21,940 nucleotides of DNA from Mesotoga sp. UBA6090. Lineage in GTDB: Bacteria; Thermotogota; Thermotogae; Petrotogales; Kosmotogaceae. The notes under the pieces were generated by a model, which did no database searches, had not been told where the DNA came from, and saw only the letters and a program-made list of their open reading frames with translations. Position 1 is the stretch's first letter. Each line of letters opens with the position of its first letter. A program made the position numbers and the translations under genes. Below, one piece after another: positions 15,552-21,940 of the stretch. The stretch spans positions 1 through 21,940 of the forward strand of contig NZ_DIXC01000001.1 of the NCBI RefSeq assembly GCF_002435945.1. Reading direction: 5' to 3'.

Positions 15552-16462
15552 TGGGTGCCTTTTCTAAACTAAAGGATAGCCTGAAGAAAACAAGAGAAGG
15601 CTTTTTCAAGAGAGTGAAGAAGCTCCTGTCTTTCGAAACGCTTGATGCAGCTGCTCTTGAAGAGATTGAGGAGCTACTTATCCTGTCAGATATGGGCTCT
15701 GAAACGGTCGAAGAGGTAATTGAAGCGCTCAGAGAGAGAACAGAGAAAGGTAGAGAGCCTGTAGAGGTATTGAAGGAAGTGCTGATAGAAATTCTTGACA
15801 TACAATTTGAAGTTCCACAAGCAAAACCATACGTGATCTCTGTTGTAGGTGTAAACGGCACCGGAAAGACCTCGACAATAGGCAAGCTTTCAAAGCTTTA
15901 CTCCATGAACGGAAAGAAGGTTGTCCTTGCGGCATGTGATACTTTCAGAGCTGCCGCCGTTGAACAGCTGAGAATCTGGAGCGAGAGGGCAAATGTTGAT
16001 TTCATAAACCAGGGACAGGGTGCCGACTCGGCCGCCGTTGCTTTCGACGCAATAAGCCACGCGGTCAGCAAAGGGAAAGATATCGTCATAATCGATACTG
16101 CGGGGAGATTGCACACGCGAAGCAACCTGATGGAAGAACTGAAGAAAGTGCACAGAGTGATCGGCAAGGCATCACCAGGAGCTCCGAGTGAAGTTTTGCT
16201 TGTTCTGGATGCCACTACTGGACAGAACGGTCTGGTTCAGGCAAAGAAATTTAAGGAGGCCGTCGACGTAACCGGTATTGTCTTAACCAAACTTGATGGC
16301 ACGGCAAAGGGTGGAATAATCTTTGCAATCGTCAAGGAACTTGGAATACCGGTGAGATACATAGGCGTCGGAGAGAAGGAAGACGACTTGAAGCCCTTCG
16401 ACAACAGGGAATTCGTGAACGCTCTTCTGTCTTCCGGGGAAGAGAGTTCAGAGGAGGCTTAG
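15548..16462 (+). CDS. ftsY: Signal recognition particle receptor FtsY
   Basis: This SRP-family GTPase receives ribosome-SRP complexes at the membrane and hands nascent membrane proteins to the translocon. The 304 residues contain only the N and G domains; the long acidic A domain of enterobacterial FtsY is absent, as in other compact FtsY proteins. G1 is GVNGTGKTST (101-110), with Ser where many homologues have Thr. DTFRAAAVEQL follows at about 131, DTAGR (G3) at about 183, TKLDGTAKGG (G4) at about 247, and the closing GVGEKEDDLKPF. ATG codons at 15548 and 15551 are both possible; the first overlaps the proS stop (ATGA). The next gene begins 2 bp after the stop, with its GAGGAGG site inside the end of ftsY. 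Confidence 0.96.
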   Translation: MMGAFSKLKDSLKKTREGFFKRVKKLLSFETLDAAALEEIEELLILSDMGSETVEEVIEALRERTEKGREPVEVLKEVLIEILDIQFEVPQAKPYVISVVGVNGTGKTSTIGKLSKLYSMNGKKVVLAACDTFRAAAVEQLRIWSERANVDFINQGQGADSAAVAFDAISHAVSKGKDIVIIDTAGRLHTRSNLMEELKKVHRVIGKASPGAPSEVLLVLDATTGQNGLVQAKKFKEAVDVTGIVLTKLDGTAKGGIIFAIVKELGIPVRYIGVGEKEDDLKPFDNREFVNALLSSGEESSEEA

Positions 16463-16464
16463 AA

Positions 16465-16929
16465 ATGGGTTTTACACTTAAGAGCAGTTACGCTTTGAGA
16501 GCACTTTATAAGATGGCAAAGTCGACCCGTGAAGGAAAGGAAAAACTCTCGCTTGTGGAGATCGTACAGGGCAATGAGATCCCAAGAGACTTTTTGGAGA
16601 AGATCTTCGGAGAGTTAAGACAAGCGGGAATAATAAAGGCAGTGAGAGGCAGATACGGAGGATACTGTTTGGCAAGACCCGCCAATGAGATTCTTCTGAG
16701 AGACGTGATACTCAAGCTCGACCGACCAATGAACTCGTATGCCTGTCTTCAGCAGAACGGCAAGTGCCTTGAAGATCCCGACTGCACCGTAAAGTATGTA
16801 TGGTTTAGACTATATAACGCAATGATGAGGGAATTGGGTTCAATGACGCTTGAAGATCTTCTTATCTACGGCGACAAGATTAGCGAGATTCCCCCAGAGT
16901 CTTACAAAATACCGGAGAACCCCAGGTAA
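16465..16929 (+). CDS. Rrf2-family transcriptional regulator with cysteine cluster
   Basis: The 154-residue protein has the Rrf2 winged-helix N-terminus: GFTLKSSYALRALYKMA, the recognition region IPRDFLEKIFGELRQAGIIKAVRGRYGGYCLARPA, and the wing. Three cysteines, Cys94, Cys101 and Cys107 (C-x6-C-x5-C), sit where IscR/NsrR-type members hold an Fe-S cluster (usually C-x5-C-x5-C), so it is probably an Fe-S, redox or nitric-oxide sensor. Its targets are unknown: no isc, suf or cysteine-metabolism genes are in the window. It directly follows ftsY (2 bp), with a strong GAGGAGG site. The nearest Fe-S enzyme genes on the same strand are sdaAB/sdaAA about 3.3 kb away, and a regulatory link would be guesswork. 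Confidence 0.9.
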   Translation: MGFTLKSSYALRALYKMAKSTREGKEKLSLVEIVQGNEIPRDFLEKIFGELRQAGIIKAVRGRYGGYCLARPANEILLRDVILKLDRPMNSYACLQQNGKCLEDPDCTVKYVWFRLYNAMMRELGSMTLEDLLIYGDKISEIPPESYKIPENPR

Positions 16930-16947
16930 CAGATTATGAAAGGAGGG

Positions 16948-16982
16948 GCGCCTGTCTCAAACAAGTCGGAATGACTAGGCGC
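16948..16982 (+). promoter_or_regulatory. Hairpin between a strong Shine-Dalgarno sequence and the coaD start
   Basis: GCGCCTGTC (16948-16956) pairs with GACTAGGCGC (16973-16982), nine pairs with one bulged T. The strong AAGGAGG at 16940-16946 lies just 5' of the stem, and the coaD ATG is 9 nt 3' of it. In linear sequence the site is about 45 nt from the start, but the folded hairpin would bring it within about 10-12 nt. It may therefore control or enable coaD translation. It has no U-run and is not a terminator. Confidence 0.45.
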
Positions 16983-16991
16983 TATTTGAAG

Positions 16992-17468
16992 ATGAAGGCC
17001 GTTTATCCCGGTTCTTTCGATCCCATAACATATGGACACATAGATCTAGTCGAAAGGTGTAGCGAAATCTTCGACGAAGTTGTAGTGCTGGTCATGGAAA
17101 ACGTTAATAAGAGACATTTCTTCAATCATGAAGAAAGAATCGGAATGGTTAGAAGGGGAGTGTCTCATTTAAGGAACGTTACGATCACAACCCATAGCGG
17201 TCTGCTCGTTGATTTTGCCAGAGAAAACGATGTTAAGGTAGTCATTCGTGGTCTTAGGGCTGTGTCTGACTTTGAGTTAGAACTTCAGATGGCCCACGCG
17301 AACAAAGCAATGCTTCCTGAACTTGAAACCCTCTTTCTCATGACTGAGACCACAAACTCCTTCATATCTTCGTCCATGGTTAGGGAGATTGCGGCGTTCG
17401 GCGGAGATATTTCGAAATGGGTTCCGCCCTGCGTACGTGAAGAGTTCAGAAAGAAACTCGGAAGATGA
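16992..17468 (+). CDS. coaD: Phosphopantetheine adenylyltransferase CoaD
   Basis: CoaD transfers AMP from ATP to 4'-phosphopantetheine to form dephospho-CoA, the penultimate step of CoA synthesis. The 158 residues begin MKAVYPGSFDPITYGHIDLV with the TxxH nucleotidyltransferase motif (Thr13, His16). VVIRGLRAVSDFELELQMA and the C-terminal SSSMVREIAAFGGDISKWVP are hallmark blocks. I use the ATG at 16992 because the family starts right here. An in-frame ATG at 16971 would add seven basic residues and lie inside the hairpin described above. The usual ribosome site is missing directly before 16992; the closest strong one is AAGGAGG at 16940-16946, across that hairpin. Confidence 0.95.
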   Translation: MKAVYPGSFDPITYGHIDLVERCSEIFDEVVVLVMENVNKRHFFNHEERIGMVRRGVSHLRNVTITTHSGLLVDFARENDVKVVIRGLRAVSDFELELQMAHANKAMLPELETLFLMTETTNSFISSSMVREIAAFGGDISKWVPPCVREEFRKKLGR

Positions 17469-17505
17469 CTTAACATCGTGGAAATTAATATCGGTTTAAC
17501 TGAGT

Positions 17506-17511
17506 TATAAT
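17506..17511 (+). promoter_or_regulatory. Candidate -10 box of tsf
   Basis: TATAAT sits 38 bp after the coaD stop and would give a leader of about 29 nt holding the GGAGGAGG site of tsf. The -35 position is AT-rich but not recognisable, so this rests on the -10 alone. Confidence 0.45.
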
Positions 17512-17546
17512 TTTCCTTGGAATTTAAGTGGAGGAGGACATAAAAG

Positions 17547-18152
17547 ATGGCAAATATTACCAGCGATATGGTAAAGAAGCTCCGTGATGCCACTCAAGCA
17601 GGCATGATGGATTGCAAGAGAGCACTTGTCGAAACAGATGGTGATTTCGACCAGGCAAAGGATTACCTGAGAAAGAAGGGCATACTAAAGGCAGATAAGG
17701 TTTCGGGAAGAGAAACGGCCGAGGGACTCGTTTACTCTTATATTCATCACAATGGCAAGCTCGGTGTGCTACTTGAGCTTAACTGCGTAACAGACTTTGT
17801 GGCAAGAATGGAGGAATTCAAAGAACTTGCCCACAAGATAGCCCTTCAGCTGGCAGCGATGGGAGCACGATTCATCTCCCGCGAACACGTGCCTCAGGAG
17901 GTTATCGATAGAGAGAAGGAAATATATGCCGAACAGATGAAAGATAGCGGCAAGCCTGCAAACATAATCGAAAGAATCGTAGAAAGCAAGCTTGAAAGCT
18001 TCTATAAAGATAACTGCCTGCTAGAGCAGGGATACGTATTCGAGAATGAGAAAACGATCAACGATCTCCTTGTTGAGTTGATTGCCAAGACCGGCGAAAA
18101 TATCAAGGTCAGCAGATTCGTCCGCTGGCAAGTTGGAGAGTCAGAAAACTGA
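17547..18152 (+). CDS. tsf: Translation elongation factor Ts
   Basis: EF-Ts exchanges GDP for GTP on EF-Tu. The 201 residues include an N-terminal UBA-like helical module (SDMVKKLRDATQAGMMDCKRAL), the linker and the core with the conserved EF-Tu-contacting TDFVAR motif (NCVTDFVARMEEF). The length matches the short EF-Ts form and not the roughly 280-residue enterobacterial form. GGAGGAGG precedes the ATG. The usual partner rpsB is not upstream: coaD is there instead, with a possible promoter between. A terminator hairpin directly follows the stop, before pyrH. Confidence 0.97.
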   Translation: MANITSDMVKKLRDATQAGMMDCKRALVETDGDFDQAKDYLRKKGILKADKVSGRETAEGLVYSYIHHNGKLGVLLELNCVTDFVARMEEFKELAHKIALQLAAMGARFISREHVPQEVIDREKEIYAEQMKDSGKPANIIERIVESKLESFYKDNCLLEQGYVFENEKTINDLLVELIAKTGENIKVSRFVRWQVGESEN

Positions 18153-18159
18153 GTTAGGA

Positions 18160-18185
18160 AGGTGAGCCGGATGCTCACCTTTTTT
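18160..18185 (+). terminator. Intrinsic terminator between tsf and pyrH
   Basis: AGGTGAGC (18160-18167) pairs with GCTCACCT (18173-18180) around CGGAT, followed by TTTTT. The pyrH ribosome site GGAGGTG begins only 3 bp after the U-run and no promoter fits between. pyrH must therefore rely on read-through of this terminator or on a promoter within tsf. Confidence 0.9.
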
Positions 18186-18198
18186 ATTGGAGGTGCTT

Positions 18199-18900
18199 AT
18201 GTATAGGAGAGTACTCTTGAAACTCAGCGGCGAGGTCTTGAGCGGAGAAGGTGCGAGAGGGTTTGATTCAGGCAGAACCGCCTTTCTTATTGAAGAGCTC
18301 CGACCTGCAGTTGAAAAGGGAATTCAGCTCGCGATAGTTATCGGAGCAGGAAACATAATAAGGGGACGCGAGCTTTCCGAAATGAGAAGCTCGCGAGCCG
18401 ACGAACTAGGTATTCTTGGCACGATAATGAATTCACTCTACCTGAAGGAATCTCTCTGCATGAATGGGTTTGAAGCGATTGCGATTTCTTCGATTGCAGG
18501 AATTCCATCTCTTCTTGAGCACAGGTACGACACAATAGAAGACGCGCTCAACACGGGAAAGATTGTTGTATTTGGCGGGGGCACATACCTTCCGTTCTTC
18601 ACAACTGACACTGCCGCAGCAGTAAGAGCGGTAGAAATCGGGGCTAACGTTCTAATTAAGGGCACAAAGGTTGACGGAGTGTATGATAATGACCCGAAAA
18701 CCAATAAAGAAGCCAAAAGAATCGACAGAACAACATTTTCCGAAGCGATCGAGAGCAGGCTTAAAATCATGGATATAGAAGCCTTTTCGATCTGTCAGAG
18801 GTACGGCCTGCCAGTCAGAGTTATTGATTTCTTTAACAAGGGTAATCTATTCGATGCTATAATTGGCGGGAAAACAGGTACGTTAGTTTTACCTGATTAG
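18199..18900 (+). CDS. pyrH: UMP kinase PyrH
   Basis: PyrH phosphorylates UMP to UDP in pyrimidine nucleotide synthesis and belongs to the amino-acid-kinase fold, active as a hexamer. The 233 residues begin YRRVLLKLSGEVLSGE, with the Lys and Gly loop that binds phosphate. IVIGAGNIIRG follows, then PFFTTDTAAAVRAVEIGANVLIKGTKVDGVYDNDP, the nucleotide-binding block. The ATG at 18199 is chosen because GGAGGTG (18189-18195) precedes it; an upstream in-frame TTG at 18187 would overlap that site. pyrH usually precedes frr, but here enolase follows after 13 bp. Confidence 0.96.
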   Translation: MYRRVLLKLSGEVLSGEGARGFDSGRTAFLIEELRPAVEKGIQLAIVIGAGNIIRGRELSEMRSSRADELGILGTIMNSLYLKESLCMNGFEAIAISSIAGIPSLLEHRYDTIEDALNTGKIVVFGGGTYLPFFTTDTAAAVRAVEIGANVLIKGTKVDGVYDNDPKTNKEAKRIDRTTFSEAIESRLKIMDIEAFSICQRYGLPVRVIDFFNKGNLFDAIIGGKTGTLVLPD

Positions 18901-18913
18901 TGGAGGTGGAGAA

Positions 18914-20197
18914 ATGTACGCTCAGATTGTAGATCTAATAGCGAGAGAGGTTCTGGACTCACGGGGAACACCTACGGTTGAAGCCGAAGTTTGGCTGGAT
19001 GACGGGGGTCATGGAAGAGCGATAGTCCCTTCGGGAGCATCAACAGGCAAGTTTGAGGCCCTTGAGCTCAGAGACGGGGATAAGAAGAGATATCTCGGAA
19101 AGGGAACGCTGAAAGCAGTTGAAAATATAAACGAAATAATTGCCCCGGAGATTATCGGAATGAATGGCTTTGATCAGACAGGTCTTGACTCAGCTCTTCT
19201 CGAACTCGACGGAACCGATAACAAAGATAAACTCGGAGCAAACGCCATTCTTGCAGTTTCAATGGCAGTTGCAAGAGCTGCAGCCGACAGTATCGACACG
19301 CCGCTATACAAGTATCTTGGCGGAGTCAATTCTAAGACTCTCCCTGTCCCATTCATGAACATCGTAAATGGCGGCAAACATGCCGATAACAACCTGGACA
19401 TTCAGGAGTTCATGATAGTTCCTGCAGGGTTCAATCATTTCAAGGATGCCCTCAGGGCTGGAGTCGAGGTCTTCCACAATCTGAAGAAGATACTTAAGGA
19501 TAACGGCCACGTGACGGCTGTGGGCGATGAAGGTGGATTTGCGCCTAGCTTTGAGAATAACGAAGCTGCGCTGAAATACATAACCAACGCAATTGACGCA
19601 GCCGGTTACAAAGCAGGCGAAGAGATAATGATAGCCCTCGACTGCGCTGCCAACGAATTCTATAATGAGGACAGAGGTCTTTATAGTATCGATGGAAAGG
19701 AGTTAACTCCAGATCAGTTGATCGAGTACTACTCGAACCTGGCAAAAAGATATCCAATAATATCCATCGAAGATCCGTTCGCCGAAGAAGATTGGGAGAG
19801 CTTTGCGAAGTTTACAGCTGCGATAGGTGATCAAGTCCAGATAGTCGGTGATGACCTTTTCGTGACCAACATCAAGAGGCTAGTGAGGGGTGTCGAGAAG
19901 AAGTCAGCTAATTCCATCCTCATAAAACTGAATCAAATTGGATCGGTTACAGAGACGCTTGACACAATCGAATATGCTCAGAAGCACGGGATGACCTGTG
20001 TTATTTCCCACAGATCCGGAGAGACCGAAGATACATTTATATCTCATCTTGCCGTCGCTGCTAACACCGGGATGATAAAGACCGGTTCCGCATCCAGGAC
20101 GGACAGAATCGCCAAGTACAACGAGCTTCTAAGAATCGAAGAGGAGCTTGGAGAACAGGCCGAATTCAGAGGAACCGCCTCTTTCTATAATCTATAA
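18914..20197 (+). CDS. eno: Enolase
   Basis: Enolase converts 2-phosphoglycerate to phosphoenolpyruvate in glycolysis and needs magnesium. The 427 residues are full length: N-terminal AREVLDSRGTPTVEAEVW, the flexible loop PSGASTGKFEALELRDGD, metal ligands around ALDCAANEFY, SIEDPFAEEDWESF and QIVGDDLFVTN, the catalytic Lys in SILIKLNQIG, and the signature SHRSGETEDTFISHLAVA. GGAGGTGGAG precedes the ATG. pyrH lies 13 bp upstream, so the two are co-transcribed. A strong hairpin follows the stop. Confidence 0.98.
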   Translation: MYAQIVDLIAREVLDSRGTPTVEAEVWLDDGGHGRAIVPSGASTGKFEALELRDGDKKRYLGKGTLKAVENINEIIAPEIIGMNGFDQTGLDSALLELDGTDNKDKLGANAILAVSMAVARAAADSIDTPLYKYLGGVNSKTLPVPFMNIVNGGKHADNNLDIQEFMIVPAGFNHFKDALRAGVEVFHNLKKILKDNGHVTAVGDEGGFAPSFENNEAALKYITNAIDAAGYKAGEEIMIALDCAANEFYNEDRGLYSIDGKELTPDQLIEYYSNLAKRYPIISIEDPFAEEDWESFAKFTAAIGDQVQIVGDDLFVTNIKRLVRGVEKKSANSILIKLNQIGSVTETLDTIEYAQKHGMTCVISHRSGETEDTFISHLAVAANTGMIKTGSASRTDRIAKYNELLRIEEELGEQAEFRGTASFYNL

Positions 20198-20211
20198 GTA
20201 ATCTGCATTGT

Positions 20212-20240
20212 AACGCGGAACCATTATGGTTCCGCGTTTT
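20212..20240 (+). terminator. Terminator-like hairpin after eno
   Basis: AACGCGGAACC (20212-20222) pairs perfectly with GGTTCCGCGTT (20228-20238), eleven pairs with a 5-nt loop, followed by TTCATT. The stem is very stable but the T-run is short (TTTT overlapping the stem, then CATT), so partial read-through into sdaAB is likely. The sdaAB ribosome site starts a few bases further on. Confidence 0.8.
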
Positions 20241-20256
20241 CATTGGAGGCAGAGCA

Positions 20257-20925
20257 ATGTTGCTAGACATAATTGGGCCTGCAATTGTTGGACCATCTAG
20301 TTCTCACACAGCGGGAATGGCAAGGCTCGGCAGAGCCTTTCGGTCCCTGTTTTCTGGAGTGCCTAGTGAAGTTAGATTCACTTTGAATGCCCCCCTCTTT
20401 GCAACCTTTAGAGGCCACGGGACTGACAGGGCACTCATAGGTGGGATAATGGGAATAAAGGAAGCTGATCCAAAGCTAAGAGAGTCTTTCCGGATAGCTA
20501 AAGAGAAAGGCATATATTTCACATTCGAGGAAGAAGATATGGGAGATCTCCACCCAAATACTGTTAGAATCAACGGAAGTACCGGAGAACTATTTCTTAG
20601 TATGACCGGTGCCTCGATCGGCGGTGGTTCGATAAGGATCGCTTCGATAAATGATTTTGATACAGACGTCTCTGGTAAATACCCTTCCTTCGTAATCTTG
20701 AATGCCGATATCCCTGGGGCACTCTCCCAGATAGTAGGAGAGATTTCTTCAAGCGATATGAACATCAGCAATCTCTTCCTCTCAAGGGTTGATCCTTTCA
20801 GAAGAGAGGCCCTTTGCGTCGTTGAACTCGATAATGAACCAGACGAAAGCTTGCTAAGTGCGATCAAAAGGCTGCAGGTAGTCAAGAAAGTATCCTATCT
20901 TGAAAGGCTGGATTCGTCAATATGA
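20257..20925 (+). CDS. sdaAB: L-serine dehydratase, iron-sulfur-dependent, beta subunit
   Basis: With the alpha subunit it deaminates L-serine to pyruvate and ammonia using a [4Fe-4S] cluster and no pyridoxal phosphate. The 222 residues begin with the diagnostic GPAIVGPSSSHTAGMARLGR, continue with FRGHGTDRALIGGIMG and the catalytic-domain region MTGASIGGGSIRI. They end in an ACT domain (about residues 147-222, from VILNADIPGALSQIVGEI), which typically binds serine or another amino acid allosterically. GGAGGC lies before the ATG. The stop overlaps the alpha-subunit start by 4 bp, coupling the two. The split two-gene form is the one seen in Gram-positive bacteria and Thermotogota, while E. coli has a fused chain. 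Confidence 0.95.
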   Translation: MLLDIIGPAIVGPSSSHTAGMARLGRAFRSLFSGVPSEVRFTLNAPLFATFRGHGTDRALIGGIMGIKEADPKLRESFRIAKEKGIYFTFEEEDMGDLHPNTVRINGSTGELFLSMTGASIGGGSIRIASINDFDTDVSGKYPSFVILNADIPGALSQIVGEISSSDMNISNLFLSRVDPFRREALCVVELDNEPDESLLSAIKRLQVVKKVSYLERLDSSI

Positions 20926-21791
20926 TAATGAAGTTCGAAGACCTTGTGAAGGCTGCAAGAGACTCCGCGACAGCGCTGCATAAAGTGGTGTCGAACTGGT
21001 ACATGATGAACACCGGAAATGATCCCAAAGTTGCCGAAGAGACCTCTAGAGGACTAGTGAGAGAAATGTTGAATTCCTACCAGAGCAGATTGGAAAAACC
21101 GGAGAAATCGCTAACTGGATGGGTTGGAGACAATGATGCAAAGGCAAGAAATCACATTCCCGAATTTCTTAGTCCGCTGGTTTTCTCAGGAGTAAGCATT
21201 GCTCTTTCGATGTCAGAACACAACGCAAGCATGGGAAAGATCGTTGCTTGCCCAACTGCAGGCGCCTGTGGGGTCGTTCCAGGAGCACTGCTCTCACTTC
21301 ATATGGATCTGGGTATTGATCTTGACACCCTTGGGAATGCTTTGCTCGTTTCTGGAGCAGTTGGAGAAAGAATCAAAAGAAGGGCTTCCATTTCCGGCGC
21401 AATGTCTGGTTGTCAGGCGGAAGTAGGAACTGCCACTGCGATGGCATCTGTAGCGATAATCTATGCAACGCACCCCGAAGAATACGGTGCGCTGGAAAAC
21501 GCTCCGGCGCTTGCACTTAAATCTTTGATGGGACTTGTCTGTGACCCCGTAGGCGGCTTCGTCGAGATCCCCTGTGTAAAGAGAAACGCTTTCGGAGTAT
21601 CGATCGCCTTCACGGCAGCGGAGCTTGCCCTTGCCGGCATAAAGTCAGCTATCCCCTTTGAGGAAGTGGCAGACTCTCTTGGAAGAGTTGGAAGAAGATT
21701 GCCCGAAGAACTTAAAGAAACGGCCAGGGGCGGAATAGCAATAACTCCGACCGCCAAGAAAATGGTAGCCGATTTTCTCGGTGGAGCGTAA
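20922..21791 (+). CDS. sdaAA: L-serine dehydratase, iron-sulfur-dependent, alpha subunit
   Basis: The cluster-bearing subunit, 289 residues. Conserved cysteines are Cys110 and Cys116 in ACPTAGACGVVPG, Cys164 in MSGCQAEVG, Cys207 in VCDPVGG and Cys218 in IPCVKRNAFG. These are the family's cluster and active-site blocks. ATG codons at 20922 and 20928 are both possible. The first overlaps the beta-subunit stop (ATGA), and no strong ribosome site is present, which fits translational coupling. With enolase upstream, the pair suggests serine catabolism to pyruvate feeding the lower glycolytic pool. It is the last gene of the plus-strand run. Confidence 0.95.
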   Translation: MIMKFEDLVKAARDSATALHKVVSNWYMMNTGNDPKVAEETSRGLVREMLNSYQSRLEKPEKSLTGWVGDNDAKARNHIPEFLSPLVFSGVSIALSMSEHNASMGKIVACPTAGACGVVPGALLSLHMDLGIDLDTLGNALLVSGAVGERIKRRASISGAMSGCQAEVGTATAMASVAIIYATHPEEYGALENAPALALKSLMGLVCDPVGGFVEIPCVKRNAFGVSIAFTAAELALAGIKSAIPFEEVADSLGRVGRRLPEELKETARGGIAITPTAKKMVADFLGGA

Positions 21792-21850
21792 TGCATCATA
21801 ATTAAATCTACTCAAGAGAGAGTCAATGCATCAAAATAGAATCTACTCGA
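21791..21850. repeat. Imperfect 25-bp direct repeat downstream of sdaAA
   Basis: Two copies, 21791-21815 and 21826-21850, share 21 of 25 bases, start with ATGCATCA and contain AATCTACTC. Their starts are 35 bp apart. The first copy begins at the last base of the sdaAA stop. They could be regulator half-sites, a short tandem duplication, or part of a dispersed repeat. Confidence 0.55.
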
Positions 21851-21860
21851 AATCGAATTG

Positions 21861-21884
21861 AAGGGAATTAAGAACACCTCCCTT
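21861..21884. terminator. Weak hairpin, possible terminator of sdaAA
   Basis: AAGGGA (21861-21866) pairs with TCCCTT (21879-21884) around a 12-nt loop and is followed by TGACTTAGATTTTAG. The stem is short and the T-run broken, so this is a tentative call. The remaining bases to 21940 are AT-rich with no gene that I can support. Confidence 0.3.
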
Positions 21885-21940
21885 TGACTTAGATTTTAGT
21901 ATTTGTATGTCAACCAATAATTCCTGAGAATGTGCTATAT

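Noticed and set aside
15460..15885. A 141-residue minus-strand frame opposite the proS-ftsY junction
   Set aside because: Serine-rich antisense shadow of two certain genes.
16939..16980. A leader peptide read from the AAGGAGG before coaD
   Set aside because: The nearest codons at proper spacing are CTG and GTC, not normal starts, and the frame closes at once with TAG. The hairpin explanation fits better.
20304..20885. A 193-residue open frame antisense to sdaAB
   Set aside because: It is the mirror of a strongly supported gene. Its Ser/Pro/Leu-rich composition is typical of antisense shadows and it has no start signals.
21873..21890. AGGGAGGTG on the minus strand as the ribosome site of a leftward gene
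   Set aside because: No start codon follows at a usable distance and the frames close quickly towards sdaAA.
1..21940. CRISPR array, insertion sequence, prophage or toxin-antitoxin pair
   Set aside because: No regularly spaced repeats, transposase, integrase or phage genes, and no pair of small coupled genes were seen.

Overview
The window looks like a chromosomal stretch of a bacterium of the Thermotogota, most likely the mesophilic Mesotoga/Kosmotoga side. That placement is an inference. It rests on the feel of the housekeeping proteins, a short EF-Ts of 201 residues, an Opp-type uptake operon whose binding protein has a Sec signal but no lipobox, moderate base composition, and a decayed repeat-rich spacer. 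No database search was possible. Nearly all of the DNA is coding, and most genes can be named confidently.

Layout. Positions 1-887 (minus): a trypsin-like protease with no visible signal peptide, followed 16 bp downstream by the start of an unidentified gene that runs off the left edge. Positions 1054-2358 (plus): miaB, read from a TTG start. Positions 2359-2893: about 530 bp without a gene, holding hairpins, a perfect palindrome and degraded repeats. Positions 2894-6457 (plus): tmcAL and priA. Positions 6459-12571 (minus): a five-gene Opp/Dpp-type ABC transporter operon ordered binding protein, oppB, oppC, oppD, oppF. It has a clear promoter, and an intrinsic terminator plus a second -10 box between the binding protein and the permeases. 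Positions 12744-12818 (plus): tRNA-Val(GAC) with its own promoter and terminator, convergent with a trimeric-type purine nucleoside phosphorylase (12840-13688, minus).

From 13809 to 21791 everything is on the plus strand: proS, ftsY, an Rrf2-family regulator with three clustered cysteines, coaD, tsf, pyrH, eno, and the two subunits of an iron-sulfur L-serine dehydratase (sdaAB, sdaAA). proS-ftsY and sdaAB-sdaAA overlap by 4 bp. Intrinsic terminators punctuate tsf/pyrH and eno/sdaAB, so this looks like several stacked transcription units with possible read-through.

How the genes fit together. Translation and tRNA functions dominate (miaB, tmcAL, tRNA-Val, proS, tsf), with protein targeting (ftsY), replication restart (priA), nucleotide metabolism (pnp, pyrH), CoA synthesis (coaD) and central carbon (eno, then serine to pyruvate by SdaAAB). 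The Opp operon brings in oligopeptides or, as in several Thermotoga relatives, oligosaccharides. I found no CRISPR array, insertion sequence, prophage or evident novel defence system. The most notable oddities are a roughly 60-residue insertion in the OppF-like ATPase, the unidentified gene coupled to a cytoplasmic protease, an Asn-to-Asp change at the base-recognition position of the nucleoside phosphorylase, a hairpin between the Shine-Dalgarno sequence and start of coaD, and tsf without rpsB.
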